Assembly: GCF_033807535.1 (NCBI RefSeq)
Contig: NZ_CP136856.1
Location: forward strand, 1,607,001 to 1,671,000
Origin: Oceanisphaera sp. IT1-181
GTDB lineage: Bacteria > Pseudomonadota > Gammaproteobacteria > Enterobacterales > Aeromonadaceae
Length of the DNA: 64,000 nt
Reading direction: 5' to 3'
The first letter of the stretch is position 1. Every line of letters starts with the position of its first letter. The position numbers were made by a program, and so were the translations under genes. Under the pieces are notes generated by a model. That model saw only the letters and a list, made by a program, of their open reading frames with translations. It did not search any database and was not told the origin of the DNA. Below are positions 16,509 through 26,909 of the stretch, in pieces.

Positions 16509-18515
16509 TTGATCAGTCACGGAATTCGTTTGTCCTTGGTAGCCGCCGGCATCATGGCGGCGAGTATTGCTTGGGCGGTACCGCCGACCACGGATGCTTC
16601 CGCCATTCCTGTATTGGCGCCAGAAAGTCAGCATGCGGCTGCCAGCAAGCGGGTTGCCGCGCTGTTCACCCGTTCTCATTATCGCCAGTTTCAGCTCGAT
16701 AACGCTTTTTCTGAGCTGATATTTGAGCGTTATGTTGAGAGTCTTGATTTCAGCAAGAATATTTTTACTCAAGCTGATATTAAGCGCTTTGCGCGTTATC
16801 AAGATGGCTTTGATGACGCCCTCAGAACGGGGCAGTTAGATGTGGCCTATCAGATGTATAACGAAAGCTTGAAAAAGCGTTATGAGCGGTTTGTGTACGC
16901 TCTGTCGTTACTTGATACGCCCATCACCTTTGATAACGATGATCAATATCAGTTTGACCGGCGTGAGGCCGACTGGCCGACCAGCCAGGCAGAGCTCGAT
17001 ACCCTTTGGCAACAAAGAGTAAAATACGATGCACTCAGCTTGGCCTTGACGGATAAAGACTGGGAAGAAATCAAAGAAACGCTCGCCAAGCGCTATAACA
17101 ATGCCATTAAGCGGTTAGCGCAAAGTGAAAGCGAAGATGCCTTTCAAAGCTTTACCAACGCCTTTGCTCGCGTCATTGAACCCCACACCAGTTATTTAAG
17201 CCCGCGTAACGCTGAGCGTTTTGAGACTGAAATGAACCTTTCGCTCGAAGGCATAGGTGCCGTGTTACAGGGTGAAGATGACTATACGGTGATCCGCTCA
17301 CTGGTACCGGGCGGGCCTGCGGCTAAGTCCGGTGAGTTACAGCCAGACGACCGTATTATTGGCGTGGGCCAAACGGCCAATAAAATCACCGATGTGATTG
17401 GCTGGCGCCTAGATGAAGTCGTGGACTTAATCAAAGGCAAAAAAGGCACGCAAGTGTGGCTGCAAATTCAGCGTGGCAAAGCGGTAAGCGGCACGCCAAA
17501 GTTAGTGGAGATCACCCGTGATACGGTGCGCCTTGAAGACAGAGCCGCCAGCGGCAAAGTTATCGAGGTAAACGGTGAAAACATCGGTGTGATTGAAATA
17601 CCGAGTTTTTACGTCAACTTAAGCGAAGATGTTGCCAAAGAAATTACTAAGCTGAAAAAAGAGCAGATTAAAGGCTTGGTGATTGACTTGCGCGGTAACG
17701 GCGGCGGTGCGTTAACCGAAGCTTCTACCTTAACTGGGCTGTTTATTAAGAGTGGCCCTGTCGTGCAAATTCGTGATGGCTTGGGCCGAATCTCGGTGAA
17801 TGGCGATGACGATGATTTGTTGGCCTACGCAGGTCCGATGACGGTGCTGGTTGACCGTTATTCTGCCTCTGCCTCCGAGATTTTTGCAGCGGCTCTAAAA
17901 GACTACGGTCGTGCAGTCATCTTGGGCGAAAATACCTTTGGTAAAGGCACGGTACAGCAGCATCGCAGCTTGTCGCGCATGTATGACTTGTATGAACACC
18001 CCATGGGTTTTGTGCAGTTCACCATTGCTAAGTTTTATCGCATTAACGGCGGCAGTACCCAAAATAAAGGCGTGAAGCCAGATATTCCTTTCCCAACGCC
18101 GATTGTGGCCGAAGAAACTGGGGAAAGTCTGGAGAAAAACGCCTTGCCGTGGGATCAAGTGGACAGCTTAGATTATGAGCAAGTACAAGATCTTACGCCG
18201 CTGTTTGGCCCCTTGCGCCAGCGCCATCAGGCCCGTATTGAGCAAGACCCTGAATTTGTGTATGTGTTTGAAGATATTAAAGAATACAAAAAATTCAAAG
18301 ACAAACACTCAATGTCACTCAATCTTGCCGAGCGCAAGGCCGAGATGGAAGAGCAAGATGCCAAAGCCTTGGCACGCTTAAACGACCGCTTAAAGCGGGC
18401 GGGTTTAGACACCGTCTCTGACTTAGATGACACGCCCACCGACTTTGAGCCGCAAGACAGCTATTTGGAAGAAGCGGCACGCATTACCGCCGATCTGGTC
18501 CGCGCTCAGGGCTAA
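16509..18515 (+). CDS. prc: tail-specific protease (Prc/Tsp)
   Basis: Periplasmic carboxy-terminal processing protease that degrades or trims proteins from their C-terminus and controls murein hydrolase levels in E. coli. A signal peptide covers about residues 1-24. Then come an N-terminal helical domain, a PDZ domain (about 240-320) and an S41 domain with the serine in SASASEIFAAAL and the lysine in TFGKGTVQQ. 668 aa is near E. coli (682). Start is TTG 16509 with AAGGAG upstream. A terminator follows. Confidence 0.95.
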   Translation: MISHGIRLSLVAAGIMAASIAWAVPPTTDASAIPVLAPESQHAAASKRVAALFTRSHYRQFQLDNAFSELIFERYVESLDFSKNIFTQADIKRFARYQDGFDDALRTGQLDVAYQMYNESLKKRYERFVYALSLLDTPITFDNDDQYQFDRREADWPTSQAELDTLWQQRVKYDALSLALTDKDWEEIKETLAKRYNNAIKRLAQSESEDAFQSFTNAFARVIEPHTSYLSPRNAERFETEMNLSLEGIGAVLQGEDDYTVIRSLVPGGPAAKSGELQPDDRIIGVGQTANKITDVIGWRLDEVVDLIKGKKGTQVWLQIQRGKAVSGTPKLVEITRDTVRLEDRAASGKVIEVNGENIGVIEIPSFYVNLSEDVAKEITKLKKEQIKGLVIDLRGNGGGALTEASTLTGLFIKSGPVVQIRDGLGRISVNGDDDDLLAYAGPMTVLVDRYSASASEIFAAALKDYGRAVILGENTFGKGTVQQHRSLSRMYDLYEHPMGFVQFTIAKFYRINGGSTQNKGVKPDIPFPTPIVAEETGESLEKNALPWDQVDSLDYEQVQDLTPLFGPLRQRHQARIEQDPEFVYVFEDIKEYKKFKDKHSMSLNLAERKAEMEEQDAKALARLNDRLKRAGLDTVSDLDDTPTDFEPQDSYLEEAARITADLVRAQG

Positions 18516-18522
18516 ACCTCAC

Positions 18523-18559
18523 AAAGCCCGGCCTGTATTCACAGTGCCGGGCTTTTTTT
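18523..18559 (+). terminator. intrinsic terminator after prc
   Basis: The stem AAAGCCCGGC / GCCGGGCTTT is followed by Ts, 10 bp after the prc stop. Confidence 0.8.
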
Positions 18560-18596
18560 ATTCTGCTTTTTTCCCCTAATTAACGAGGCCTTCGCT

Positions 18597-21203
18597 ATGA
18601 CCCAAATAAATCCTAAAGTGCAATATCGTGACGATTATCAAGCACCTCATTACTGGATTGATACTCTAGACCTAGACATTCAGCTGCACGACAGCGCCAC
18701 CCAAGTGGTGGCCATCAGTCGTGTGCGCCGCAATGGAGAGCACGATGAGCCTTTGGTGCTGGATGGTGAGCAGTTAACCTTGTTACAAGTGGCGGTAAAT
18801 GGCATCGACATTAGCCAGTATCAGCAAACGGACAGCAGCTTAATTTTGTCGCAATTGCCGCAAGAATTTGTGCTGACCATTAAAACTGAGCTGGATCCGG
18901 CGGCCAATACGGCGCTAGAAGGACTTTATAAATCCGGCTCCGCCTTTTGCACTCAGTGTGAAGCACAAGGCTTTCGTCGTATTACCTATTATTTGGATCG
19001 CCCAGATGTATTAGCGCGTTTCAGCACCCGTATTACCGCCGACCTCGCCACTTGCCCTTACTTATTATCGAACGGCAATAAGGTAGATGAAGGCACACTT
19101 GATGACGGTCGTCATTGGGTACAATGGCAAGACCCGTTTCCTAAGCCCGCTTACCTGTTTGCGGTGGTGGCCGGTGATTTTGATGTACTGCGCGACAGTT
19201 TTACCACTCTCAGTGGTCGCGAGGTCGCGCTGGAAATCTTCGTCGATAAGGGCAACTTGCACAGAGCTGATCATGCCATGGACAGCCTAAAAGCGTCCAT
19301 GACCTGGGATGAGCAGCGCTGTCATTTGGAGTACGACCTCGATATCTACATGATAGTGGCGGTGGACTTCTTCAATATGGGCGCCATGGAGAACAAAGGC
19401 TTAAACGTCTTTAACTCCAAGTTCGTATTGGCCGATGCCAATACCGCCACCGATGCGGATTATCTGGATATAGAACGGGTGATTGGCCATGAATACTTTC
19501 ATAACTGGACCGGTAATCGCGTGACCTGTCGTGACTGGTTTCAGTTGTCGTTAAAAGAAGGCTTAACGGTATTTCGTGACCAAGAGTTCTCTTCGGATTT
19601 AGGCTCGCGTACCGTTAATCGCATCCAAAATGTACGTACCTTACGTGGCCCACAATTTGCCGAAGACGCCGGCCCCATGGCGCATCCCATTCGCCCCGAT
19701 GCGGTGATTGAGATGAACAACTTCTACACCCTTACCGTGTATGAGAAGGGCGCAGAAGTGATCCGCATGTTGCACACCTTAGTGGGTGAAGTGGCGTTTC
19801 AACGTGGCATGGCGCTGTATTTGCAACGCTTTGATGGTCAAGCGGCCACCTGTGAAGACTTTCTTAGCACCATGAGTGAGGCCAGCGGGCGCGATTTAAC
19901 GCGTTTTGCCCGCTGGTACAGCCAGTCGGGGACGCCTGTGTTACAGGTGAGCGATAATTATGATGTCAGCATCCAGCGCTATACCTTAACCGTGCGCCAA
20001 CATACGCCGCCCACCTTGGATCAACCGCAAAAGCTGCCGTTGCATATTCCATTAAGCGTGGCCTTGTATACAGAGCAGGGCGAGCCATTAATGCTTACCT
20101 TGCACGGTGAGAGTGTCAGCCCGGTATTGGATGTAATGGAGGCCGAGCACGAGTTTGTGTTTGAAAATATCCCCTCGCGCCCAGTGCCGGCCTTGCTGCA
20201 GTCGTTTTCAGCACCGGTAAAACTCGAATATGACTATACCGATGCCCAGCTTACTTTATTGGCCAAGCACAGCATCGATGAGTTTGTGCGTTGGGACGCA
20301 GTACAAATGCTGATTAACAATGCGGTGCGTGACAATGTGTCAAGATTGCAGCATCAAGAGGCGGTACAGCTACCTCAAGCCTTGTTAGAGGTATTTAGCG
20401 CCACGCTCGACGATCAAAGCTTGGATGCCGCCTTGCAAGCCGAGATGCTGGCCTTGCCAGATATCGGCAGCTTGCTGGAGTTATTTGAGCAAGTCGATAT
20501 CAGTGTCTTAGGCCAAGTACACGCCGAGCTGCAGTTAGCCTTAGCGCAAGCACTGACTCCCTTGTGGCGCCGCGCCTACCAACAACATGTGACGCCACAA
20601 TATCGCATTGATCATCAAGATATCGGCAAACGTGCGCTGAAGAATGTGGCGCTCAGTTATTTGGCGTTAGCCGGCGATAGTGGCTTGGCACAAACGCAAT
20701 ATCAGCAAGCCGATAATATGACAGATACGCTGGGTGCCATGAAGGCGGCGGTGCGAGCGGAGTTGGGTGAAGCGAGCGCTATGCTGGCGGACTTTGAGCA
20801 AAAATGGCAGCACGATGGCTTAGTGCTCGATAATTGGTTTCGCTTGCAAGCCACGGCACCGGGGGATGACGTATTAGCGCGCATTGCGCAATTAATGGCA
20901 CACCCCACCTTTAGTTTGAATAACCCTAATCGGGTACGCGCTGTGATTGGGGCCTTTATTAACGGTAATCCGCTGGCCTTTCATCGCTTAGATGGCGGCG
21001 GTTATGACGTATTAGTGTCGGTGCTGATTGCGCTTAATAAGAGTAACCCACAAATAGCGTCACGCTTAATTACGCCTCTGATCCAGTTTGCGCGTTTGGA
21101 TGATGCCCGCCAGGGATTAATTAAGGCTCGGTTAAATCAACTGATGGCATTGCCTGAGTTGTCCGGTGATTTGTACGAGAAAATCGCCAAGGCGCTGGCC
21201 TAA
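18597..21203 (+). CDS. pepN: aminopeptidase N (PepN)
   Basis: Zinc M1-family aminopeptidase that removes N-terminal residues from peptides in the cytoplasm. It has the substrate motif GAMEN (about 262-266) and the zinc motif HEYFHNW (298-304) with the third ligand Glu about 19 residues later (LKEGLTVF). 868 aa matches E. coli PepN (870). The last bases overlap the following small gene in TAATG, showing coupling. Confidence 0.97.
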   Translation: MTQINPKVQYRDDYQAPHYWIDTLDLDIQLHDSATQVVAISRVRRNGEHDEPLVLDGEQLTLLQVAVNGIDISQYQQTDSSLILSQLPQEFVLTIKTELDPAANTALEGLYKSGSAFCTQCEAQGFRRITYYLDRPDVLARFSTRITADLATCPYLLSNGNKVDEGTLDDGRHWVQWQDPFPKPAYLFAVVAGDFDVLRDSFTTLSGREVALEIFVDKGNLHRADHAMDSLKASMTWDEQRCHLEYDLDIYMIVAVDFFNMGAMENKGLNVFNSKFVLADANTATDADYLDIERVIGHEYFHNWTGNRVTCRDWFQLSLKEGLTVFRDQEFSSDLGSRTVNRIQNVRTLRGPQFAEDAGPMAHPIRPDAVIEMNNFYTLTVYEKGAEVIRMLHTLVGEVAFQRGMALYLQRFDGQAATCEDFLSTMSEASGRDLTRFARWYSQSGTPVLQVSDNYDVSIQRYTLTVRQHTPPTLDQPQKLPLHIPLSVALYTEQGEPLMLTLHGESVSPVLDVMEAEHEFVFENIPSRPVPALLQSFSAPVKLEYDYTDAQLTLLAKHSIDEFVRWDAVQMLINNAVRDNVSRLQHQEAVQLPQALLEVFSATLDDQSLDAALQAEMLALPDIGSLLELFEQVDISVLGQVHAELQLALAQALTPLWRRAYQQHVTPQYRIDHQDIGKRALKNVALSYLALAGDSGLAQTQYQQADNMTDTLGAMKAAVRAELGEASAMLADFEQKWQHDGLVLDNWFRLQATAPGDDVLARIAQLMAHPTFSLNNPNRVRAVIGAFINGNPLAFHRLDGGGYDVLVSVLIALNKSNPQIASRLITPLIQFARLDDARQGLIKARLNQLMALPELSGDLYEKIAKALA

Positions 21204-21421
21204 TGCGTCGGCTGCGGTTTCGCTTGGCTATTTCGCGGCCGCAGCTATTACAATATTATCAAGGCCGCACCGCGGCCTTGTCGGTACAAACCGAACAAGG
21301 GCTGCGGCTGCAAATTGCGCTACACCACTTTCGTAGCTTCGTCAGTCATGATGGCCTACAGGGTTATTTTGAAATCATCATCAACAGCGACAATCAATTC
21401 CAACAGCTAATGCGCTTGTAG
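21203..21421 (+). CDS. DUF2835 family protein
   Basis: A basic 72-residue protein of unknown function. It resembles the DUF2835 family, which commonly follows pepN in Shewanella/Aeromonas relatives. Its ATG shares the A of the pepN TAA stop. No signal peptide or membrane segment is visible. The conserved part runs from FRLAISRPQLLQYYQG to FEIIINSDNQFQQLMRL. Confidence 0.82.
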   Translation: MRRLRFRLAISRPQLLQYYQGRTAALSVQTEQGLRLQIALHHFRSFVSHDGLQGYFEIIINSDNQFQQLMRL

Positions 21422-21962
21422 CTCCGTTGGCTAGCTTTACACCTTGTGACCAAAATAAACACTTCATACGAGCTTGTCTCGGTATTTTTTTGTTCTTAAA
21501 CCCTACCAGTTACGCTGAATAATTTTAGCTCAAAAGCTAAGCCAAAATTCTGTGCTTTTTGTAGCTGCCAATTTATTCGGCAGGCCAGCGTAGCTGGATA
21601 GTTTTAGAGGTTTGGGATAAAACAAACCATAACTCATGCTATTTACCGAAAACAAAGCCACCGACAAGGTCAAAACCAACCGCAAAGGTGTTTATAGCGT
21701 ATAGCATTCAACGCAGCGCTTTCTTTTTCTCCTTAATAACTATTCAATATTTTTACTAACTTATTCATTAACTTGCAAACTCGTATCGGGTTTGAGAGAG
21801 TATCAAACTGCACAGTATTCTATGAAGCAGTGATCGAGTCGATGCTTTAGCGTCTTTTCCCCGCGTGCTACTCGCATTCAATATAAGGCGGGCATACACT
21901 GTTTTATTACCTGAGGGCGTTATGCTCTTTTGGCTCTTGCTTGTATTCGAGGAAGATAAAAT
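21422..21962. other. DUF2835-gdhB intergenic region
   Basis: 541 bp without a gene. It holds one type A dispersed repeat (21559-21597) and otherwise AT-rich DNA. The GGAAGATAAAAT before gdhB supplies its ribosome site. No promoter or operator could be identified with confidence. Confidence 0.5.
21559..21597. repeat. dispersed repeat, type A
   Basis: TTGTAGCTGCCAATTTATT then CGGCAGGCCAGCGTAGCTGG. Other type A copies are at 37348-37387, 38695-38772, 42197-42241 and 60772-60814. Confidence 0.6.
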
Positions 21963-24900
21963 ATGGCATTTAAATCCGCAGCAAGATCCGTTTTGCTCGA
22001 CAATGTAGCCCAACACATCACCGATAAATTCCCAGAACAGCTCGCTCCCTTAGTAAACAATTTCGTCACTCAGTTATACAGCGGTATTACTGATTATGAC
22101 TTGTATCATCGTAACGCCAGCGATGTGTATGGCGCGGCCATTAACCTGTGGCAAGCCTTTGCTACGCGCCCAGACGCTGCCTTATATGTGCGTGTTTATA
22201 ACCCAGAGCTCGGCCGTCACGGCTGGCAGTCACCGCATACATTGGTAGAAGTGATCTGCACAGATGCGCCATTTTTAGTGGACTCCATTCGCATGGTGCT
22301 CACCCGCATGGGCATCACCTCGCATCTTATGCTGCATCAACCCATGCAAGTGGTACGCGATGCTGATGGCGAGCTCACCGACATCAGAGAACGAGAGCAG
22401 GTACAAAGTCAAGAGCAAGCCAGCGCCAGTCAAGCACTTGAAACCGCTTTTTTAATTGAAATAGACCGCTTAGCCGCCCCAGAAACCCGCGACGCCTTAA
22501 CCGCTGAATTAGTGTCTGTGGTAACAGAAGTGCTGCAAGTGGTGTCTGACTGGCAGCCCCTGGTGCAACGCTTGGAGCAAGTGATAACTGAGCTGCCTAC
22601 AGCCTGTGGCGCGCATCCGGATGAAATGGCGGAGACGTTAGCGTTTTTAAACTGGGTGGTGGATCATAAATTCACCCTTATGGGCTATCGTCGCTATCAA
22701 TTAACCGGTGAAGGCGATTCCCAAGTGCTATTGCCTGAGCTAGACAGCAGCTTAGGCTTATTACGTAACATCAGCCACGCCCAGCCGTTAGCGCTCAGTG
22801 ATTTGAGCCCAGCTGCGCGGGAGGCGGCGCTAAATAACAACATTTTAATTCTTACCAAAACCAATCACCAATCTCGGGTCCACAGACCCTCTTATATTGA
22901 TTACATTGGCATTAAACGCTTCGATGCTCAGGGTAAGGTGATAGGTGAAGATCGTTTTATCGGTCTTTATGCCTCAAATGTATATAACTTAAGTGCCCTC
23001 GATATCCCGCTGATTGGCGCTAAGTTACGCCGTATTCTGGCTCATTCTGGTTTAGTGGCGGGCAGCCACGCCTATAAATCTTTAGTTAATATTCTAGAAA
23101 GCTACCCGCGCGATGAGCTTATTCAAGCCACCGAACAAGAGCTAACTACCATCGGCATGGGTGTGTTGGGCATGCAAGAGCGGGACATGACGCGGCTGTT
23201 TGTGCGCCGTGACTTATTTGAACGCTTTTTCTCTTGCATGGTGTATGTCAGCAAAGAGCGGTTTAACACTACGTTGCGCCAAAAAACCCAAGCAATTTTA
23301 CAAGATTACTTTGGTTCAGAAGAGGAAGTGGAATTTAGCACTTATTTTTCTGAGGGCGTATTTGCACGCACCCATTATTTAATTCGGGTGCAAGATAACG
23401 CAATGGACATTGATGTGAATAAAATTGAAGCAAACTTAATCGAAGCCGCCCGCAGTTGGGAAGATCAATTGAGCCAAGCGTTATCCGTAAGCTTGGGCGA
23501 AGCCGAAGGTAAGCGCCTGTTCGATAAATACGGTGCCGCTTTTGGTCATTCATACACCGAAAGAGTGATGCCCGGCTCTGCCGTGGCCGATATTGAAAAA
23601 CTGGAGGCGCTCAGTGATGAGCAGCCACTGGGCATGTTGTTTTATCGCGCCCAAGAAGAAAAACCCGACTCTAACCGGGTGCGCCTTAAGCTCTATCACC
23701 GCAATGAGCCCATCCATTTATCTGATGTGATGCCAATGCTGGAAAACTTAGGCCTGCGCATCATAGGTGAAACGCCGCATCAGGTAAGCTGTGGCGACGA
23801 CACTTACTGGGTCTTGGACTTTTCCATGTCCTACATAGGCGCGCCGCTCGATCTTGACCATTGCCAAGCCCGTTTTCAGCAGGCATTTGCCCAAGTGTGG
23901 AATAAAGAGCTGGAAAACGACGGCTTTAACCGCTTGTTGCTGGCCAGTGAACTTACCGGTCGCGATATCAGCGTGTTACGCGGGTATGCTAAATATATGC
24001 GCCAAACTGGCGTTAGCTTTAGCCAGCAATACATTGAAGAAACCTTGGCCCGTTATCCGCAATTAGCTCAGCTGTTGTTCACGCTGTTTGAACAGCGCTT
24101 TTCTTTGGTACAAACCCAAGACGCCACGCAAGAAGCTGAGTTGCATCAGCAATTAGTGGCAGAGCTCGATAACGTCGCCAACCTCGATGACGATCGCATT
24201 ATTCGCCGCTTTATGGAAATGATTGAAGCCACGGTACGTACCAACTTCTATCAGCCTGCGGCCAATGGTGAGCCCAAGCCTTATATCTCCTTTAAGCTGG
24301 CGCCCGCCACTATTAGCGACATGCCGCAACCGCTGCCGATGTTTGAAATATTTGTCTACTCGCCGCGGGTTGAAGGCGTGCATCTGCGCTGGGGTAAAGT
24401 GGCGCGCGGTGGTTTGCGTTGGTCGGATCGTCGTGAAGACTTCCGTACCGAAGTATTAGGTCTGGTAAAAGCACAGCAAGTGAAGAATACCGTGATTGTG
24501 CCCGTGGGTGCCAAGGGCGGTTTCGTGTGTAAGCAACTGCCAGAGGGCGATCGCGCTGCTTTCTTAGCCGAAGGTAAGGCGTGTTACCGCCTCTTTATTC
24601 GCGCGTTGTTAGACGTGACCGACAACATTATCGAAGGCGTGGTTATACCGGCTAAAGACGTGGTTCGCCACGACGAAGATGACTACTACTTGGTGGTGGC
24701 CGCCGATAAAGGTACTGCCTCTTTCTCTGATATTGCCAATGAAATCAGTGCTGAATACAAACATTGGTTAGGCGATGCCTTTGCCTCTGGCGGCTCTGTA
24801 GGCTACGACCATAAGAAGATGGCCATTACCGCTCGCGGTGGTTGGGAGTCGGTGAAGCGCCACTTCCGAGAGCTGAATATTGACTGCCAAACCACAGACT

Positions 24901-26813
24901 TTACCGTGGTCGGCATTGGCGATATGGCCGGCGACGTGTTTGGTAATGGCATGTTGCGCTCAGAACACACCTGCCTGGTGGGTGCCTTTAACCACTTACA
25001 CATCTTTATTGACCCCACCCCCAATGCGGCGGCCACCTATGTGGAGCGAGAGCGATTATTTAACACTCCGGGTTCAAGCTGGAGCGATTTTGATGCAAGT
25101 TTGATTTCAAAAGGCGGCGGTGTGTTTGAGCGCTCGGCTAAGTCCATTAGCTTAAGCCCTGAAATGCAGCAGCTGCTGGATACGGATAAGACGAGCTTGG
25201 CACCGACGGAAGTCATTCATCATTTGTTGATGGCCAAAGTGGATTTGATTTGGAATGGCGGCATTGGCACCTATGTGAAATCTGCACGGGAAAGTCATTT
25301 TGATGTGGGTGACCGTGCCAACGATGCAGTACGTGTTAATGGCGCACAGCTTCGTACTCGCATCGTCGGCGAGGGCGGTAACTTAGGTTGTACTCAGCTA
25401 GGGCGCATTGAATACGCAAGCCAAGGCGGGCGCATTAATGCCGACTTTATCGATAACGTAGGCGGTGTGGATTGCTCCGATAACGAAGTAAACATTAAGA
25501 TTTTATTGACCACTTTGGTCGATAAAGGCGAGCTGAGCATGGAGCACCGCAACCAGTTATTGTTCGACATGACGGAAGATGTGGCCAACAAAGTGCTGAC
25601 CAACGCCTATCGCCAGTCGCAAACAATTTCGATTACCGAGCACAGTGGGGCGGCGGCAATCAAAGAGCAGCAGCACTTTATTCATTGGCTAGAGCGTAAA
25701 GGCAAGTTGGATCGTCAATTAGAGTATTTACCGAGCGACGATGAGCTGACCGAGCGCATGGCGGTAGGCAGCGGTTTAACTCGCCCTGAGTTGGCGATTT
25801 TAGTGGCTTACGCCAAGATGACCTTGAAAGAGACGCTCAATATTAGCGAGATCACCGACAATGACTTTATCGCCCAGTTATTGCCGCTGAGCATGCCTCA
25901 ACCGTTAGTGGCGCAGTTTGGTGAAGCGCTGATGGCTCACCCGTTACGGGGTGAGATCATTGCGACCCGTTTGGCCAACATCATGGTTAACGACATGGGC
26001 TTTAACTTTGCCATGCGTTTGCAAGACGAAACCGGCGCCAGCATCTGCGATATTGCGCACAGCTTTATGATAGCGCGCGAGGTGTTTGGCATGGACGCTC
26101 TGCTGCGTGATATTGAGGCGTTGGATAATCAAGCGCCGGCAGCCGTGCAGTTAGCACTCTTTACACAAGTGAGACGTACGGTTCGTCGTGCGACTCGCTG
26201 GTTGTTGCGCAATCGGGATCGTAAGTTGTCTATCGAGCGGGCCATCATCCTCTTTAAACCGGCTTATGCCAGCTTGGCAGAAGACTTGTACTCGGTGATG
26301 GTTGAGTCAGAAGTGGCAGAGATTAAACAGGAAGTGAGCGAGCTCACGGCCCAAGGCGTGTCGCAATCTGTCGCCGAGCGAGTGGCGCAGTTAAGCAGCG
26401 CGTTTTCAAGCCTAGACTTAGCACAAGTGGCCAAAGAAAAAGGCAAAGACATAAAAGTGGTGGCTAAGCTGTACTTCCACTTGGGCGTGGAGCTTGAGCT
26501 GCATTGGTTCTTAGACCAAATAAACGAACAAGAAGTCAGTAACCACTGGCAAGCACAGGCACGTTCTGCATTTAGAGAAGACTTGGATTATCAGCAGCGT
26601 AGCCTCACGGCTGTGGTATTGAAACACTGTAATGCGAGCGATGAATGCGCTAATATGCTGGCCCAATGGCTTGATGAGCACGAGCAAGCATTGAACCGCT
26701 GGCGCCATTTATTAGCTGACTTTAAGGCCTCTTCTAGCCATGAGTTTGCTCAGTTTTCAGTGGCCTTGCGCGAGCTGAATTTGCTGCATCTGCATTGTGT
26801 GAACGCCGTTTAA
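21963..26813 (+). CDS. gdhB: NAD-specific glutamate dehydrogenase, large type (GdhB)
   Basis: Converts glutamate to 2-oxoglutarate and ammonium with NAD+, mainly in catabolism. At 1616 aa it belongs to the 180-kDa class known from Pseudomonas and Streptomyces, with long N-terminal ACT-like regulatory regions and a C-terminal helical part around the catalytic core. The core begins about residue 800 (GGLRWSDRREDFRTE, VPVGAKGGFV), followed by the dinucleotide region (GIGDMAGDVFGNGML, near 980). It stands alone; a terminator follows. Confidence 0.95.
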   Translation: MAFKSAARSVLLDNVAQHITDKFPEQLAPLVNNFVTQLYSGITDYDLYHRNASDVYGAAINLWQAFATRPDAALYVRVYNPELGRHGWQSPHTLVEVICTDAPFLVDSIRMVLTRMGITSHLMLHQPMQVVRDADGELTDIREREQVQSQEQASASQALETAFLIEIDRLAAPETRDALTAELVSVVTEVLQVVSDWQPLVQRLEQVITELPTACGAHPDEMAETLAFLNWVVDHKFTLMGYRRYQLTGEGDSQVLLPELDSSLGLLRNISHAQPLALSDLSPAAREAALNNNILILTKTNHQSRVHRPSYIDYIGIKRFDAQGKVIGEDRFIGLYASNVYNLSALDIPLIGAKLRRILAHSGLVAGSHAYKSLVNILESYPRDELIQATEQELTTIGMGVLGMQERDMTRLFVRRDLFERFFSCMVYVSKERFNTTLRQKTQAILQDYFGSEEEVEFSTYFSEGVFARTHYLIRVQDNAMDIDVNKIEANLIEAARSWEDQLSQALSVSLGEAEGKRLFDKYGAAFGHSYTERVMPGSAVADIEKLEALSDEQPLGMLFYRAQEEKPDSNRVRLKLYHRNEPIHLSDVMPMLENLGLRIIGETPHQVSCGDDTYWVLDFSMSYIGAPLDLDHCQARFQQAFAQVWNKELENDGFNRLLLASELTGRDISVLRGYAKYMRQTGVSFSQQYIEETLARYPQLAQLLFTLFEQRFSLVQTQDATQEAELHQQLVAELDNVANLDDDRIIRRFMEMIEATVRTNFYQPAANGEPKPYISFKLAPATISDMPQPLPMFEIFVYSPRVEGVHLRWGKVARGGLRWSDRREDFRTEVLGLVKAQQVKNTVIVPVGAKGGFVCKQLPEGDRAAFLAEGKACYRLFIRALLDVTDNIIEGVVIPAKDVVRHDEDDYYLVVAADKGTASFSDIANEISAEYKHWLGDAFASGGSVGYDHKKMAITARGGWESVKRHFRELNIDCQTTDFTVVGIGDMAGDVFGNGMLRSEHTCLVGAFNHLHIFIDPTPNAAATYVERERLFNTPGSSWSDFDASLISKGGGVFERSAKSISLSPEMQQLLDTDKTSLAPTEVIHHLLMAKVDLIWNGGIGTYVKSARESHFDVGDRANDAVRVNGAQLRTRIVGEGGNLGCTQLGRIEYASQGGRINADFIDNVGGVDCSDNEVNIKILLTTLVDKGELSMEHRNQLLFDMTEDVANKVLTNAYRQSQTISITEHSGAAAIKEQQHFIHWLERKGKLDRQLEYLPSDDELTERMAVGSGLTRPELAILVAYAKMTLKETLNISEITDNDFIAQLLPLSMPQPLVAQFGEALMAHPLRGEIIATRLANIMVNDMGFNFAMRLQDETGASICDIAHSFMIAREVFGMDALLRDIEALDNQAPAAVQLALFTQVRRTVRRATRWLLRNRDRKLSIERAIILFKPAYASLAEDLYSVMVESEVAEIKQEVSELTAQGVSQSVAERVAQLSSAFSSLDLAQVAKEKGKDIKVVAKLYFHLGVELELHWFLDQINEQEVSNHWQAQARSAFREDLDYQQRSLTAVVLKHCNASDECANMLAQWLDEHEQALNRWRHLLADFKASSSHEFAQFSVALRELNLLHLHCVNAV

Positions 26814-26865
26814 TGGCGGGCTTAGTTTAAACGCCGTTTCATAAATAGCATTGCATAATCATACT

Positions 26866-26895
26866 CAAGCCCTGGTCAATACCGGGGCTTTTTTA
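26866..26895 (+). terminator. intrinsic terminator after gdhB
   Basis: The stem AAGCCCTGG / CCGGGGCTT has one mismatch and runs into TTTTTT, about 55 bp after gdhB and just before pyrD. Confidence 0.75.
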
Positions 26896-26909
26896 CAAGG
26901 ATAAGAACT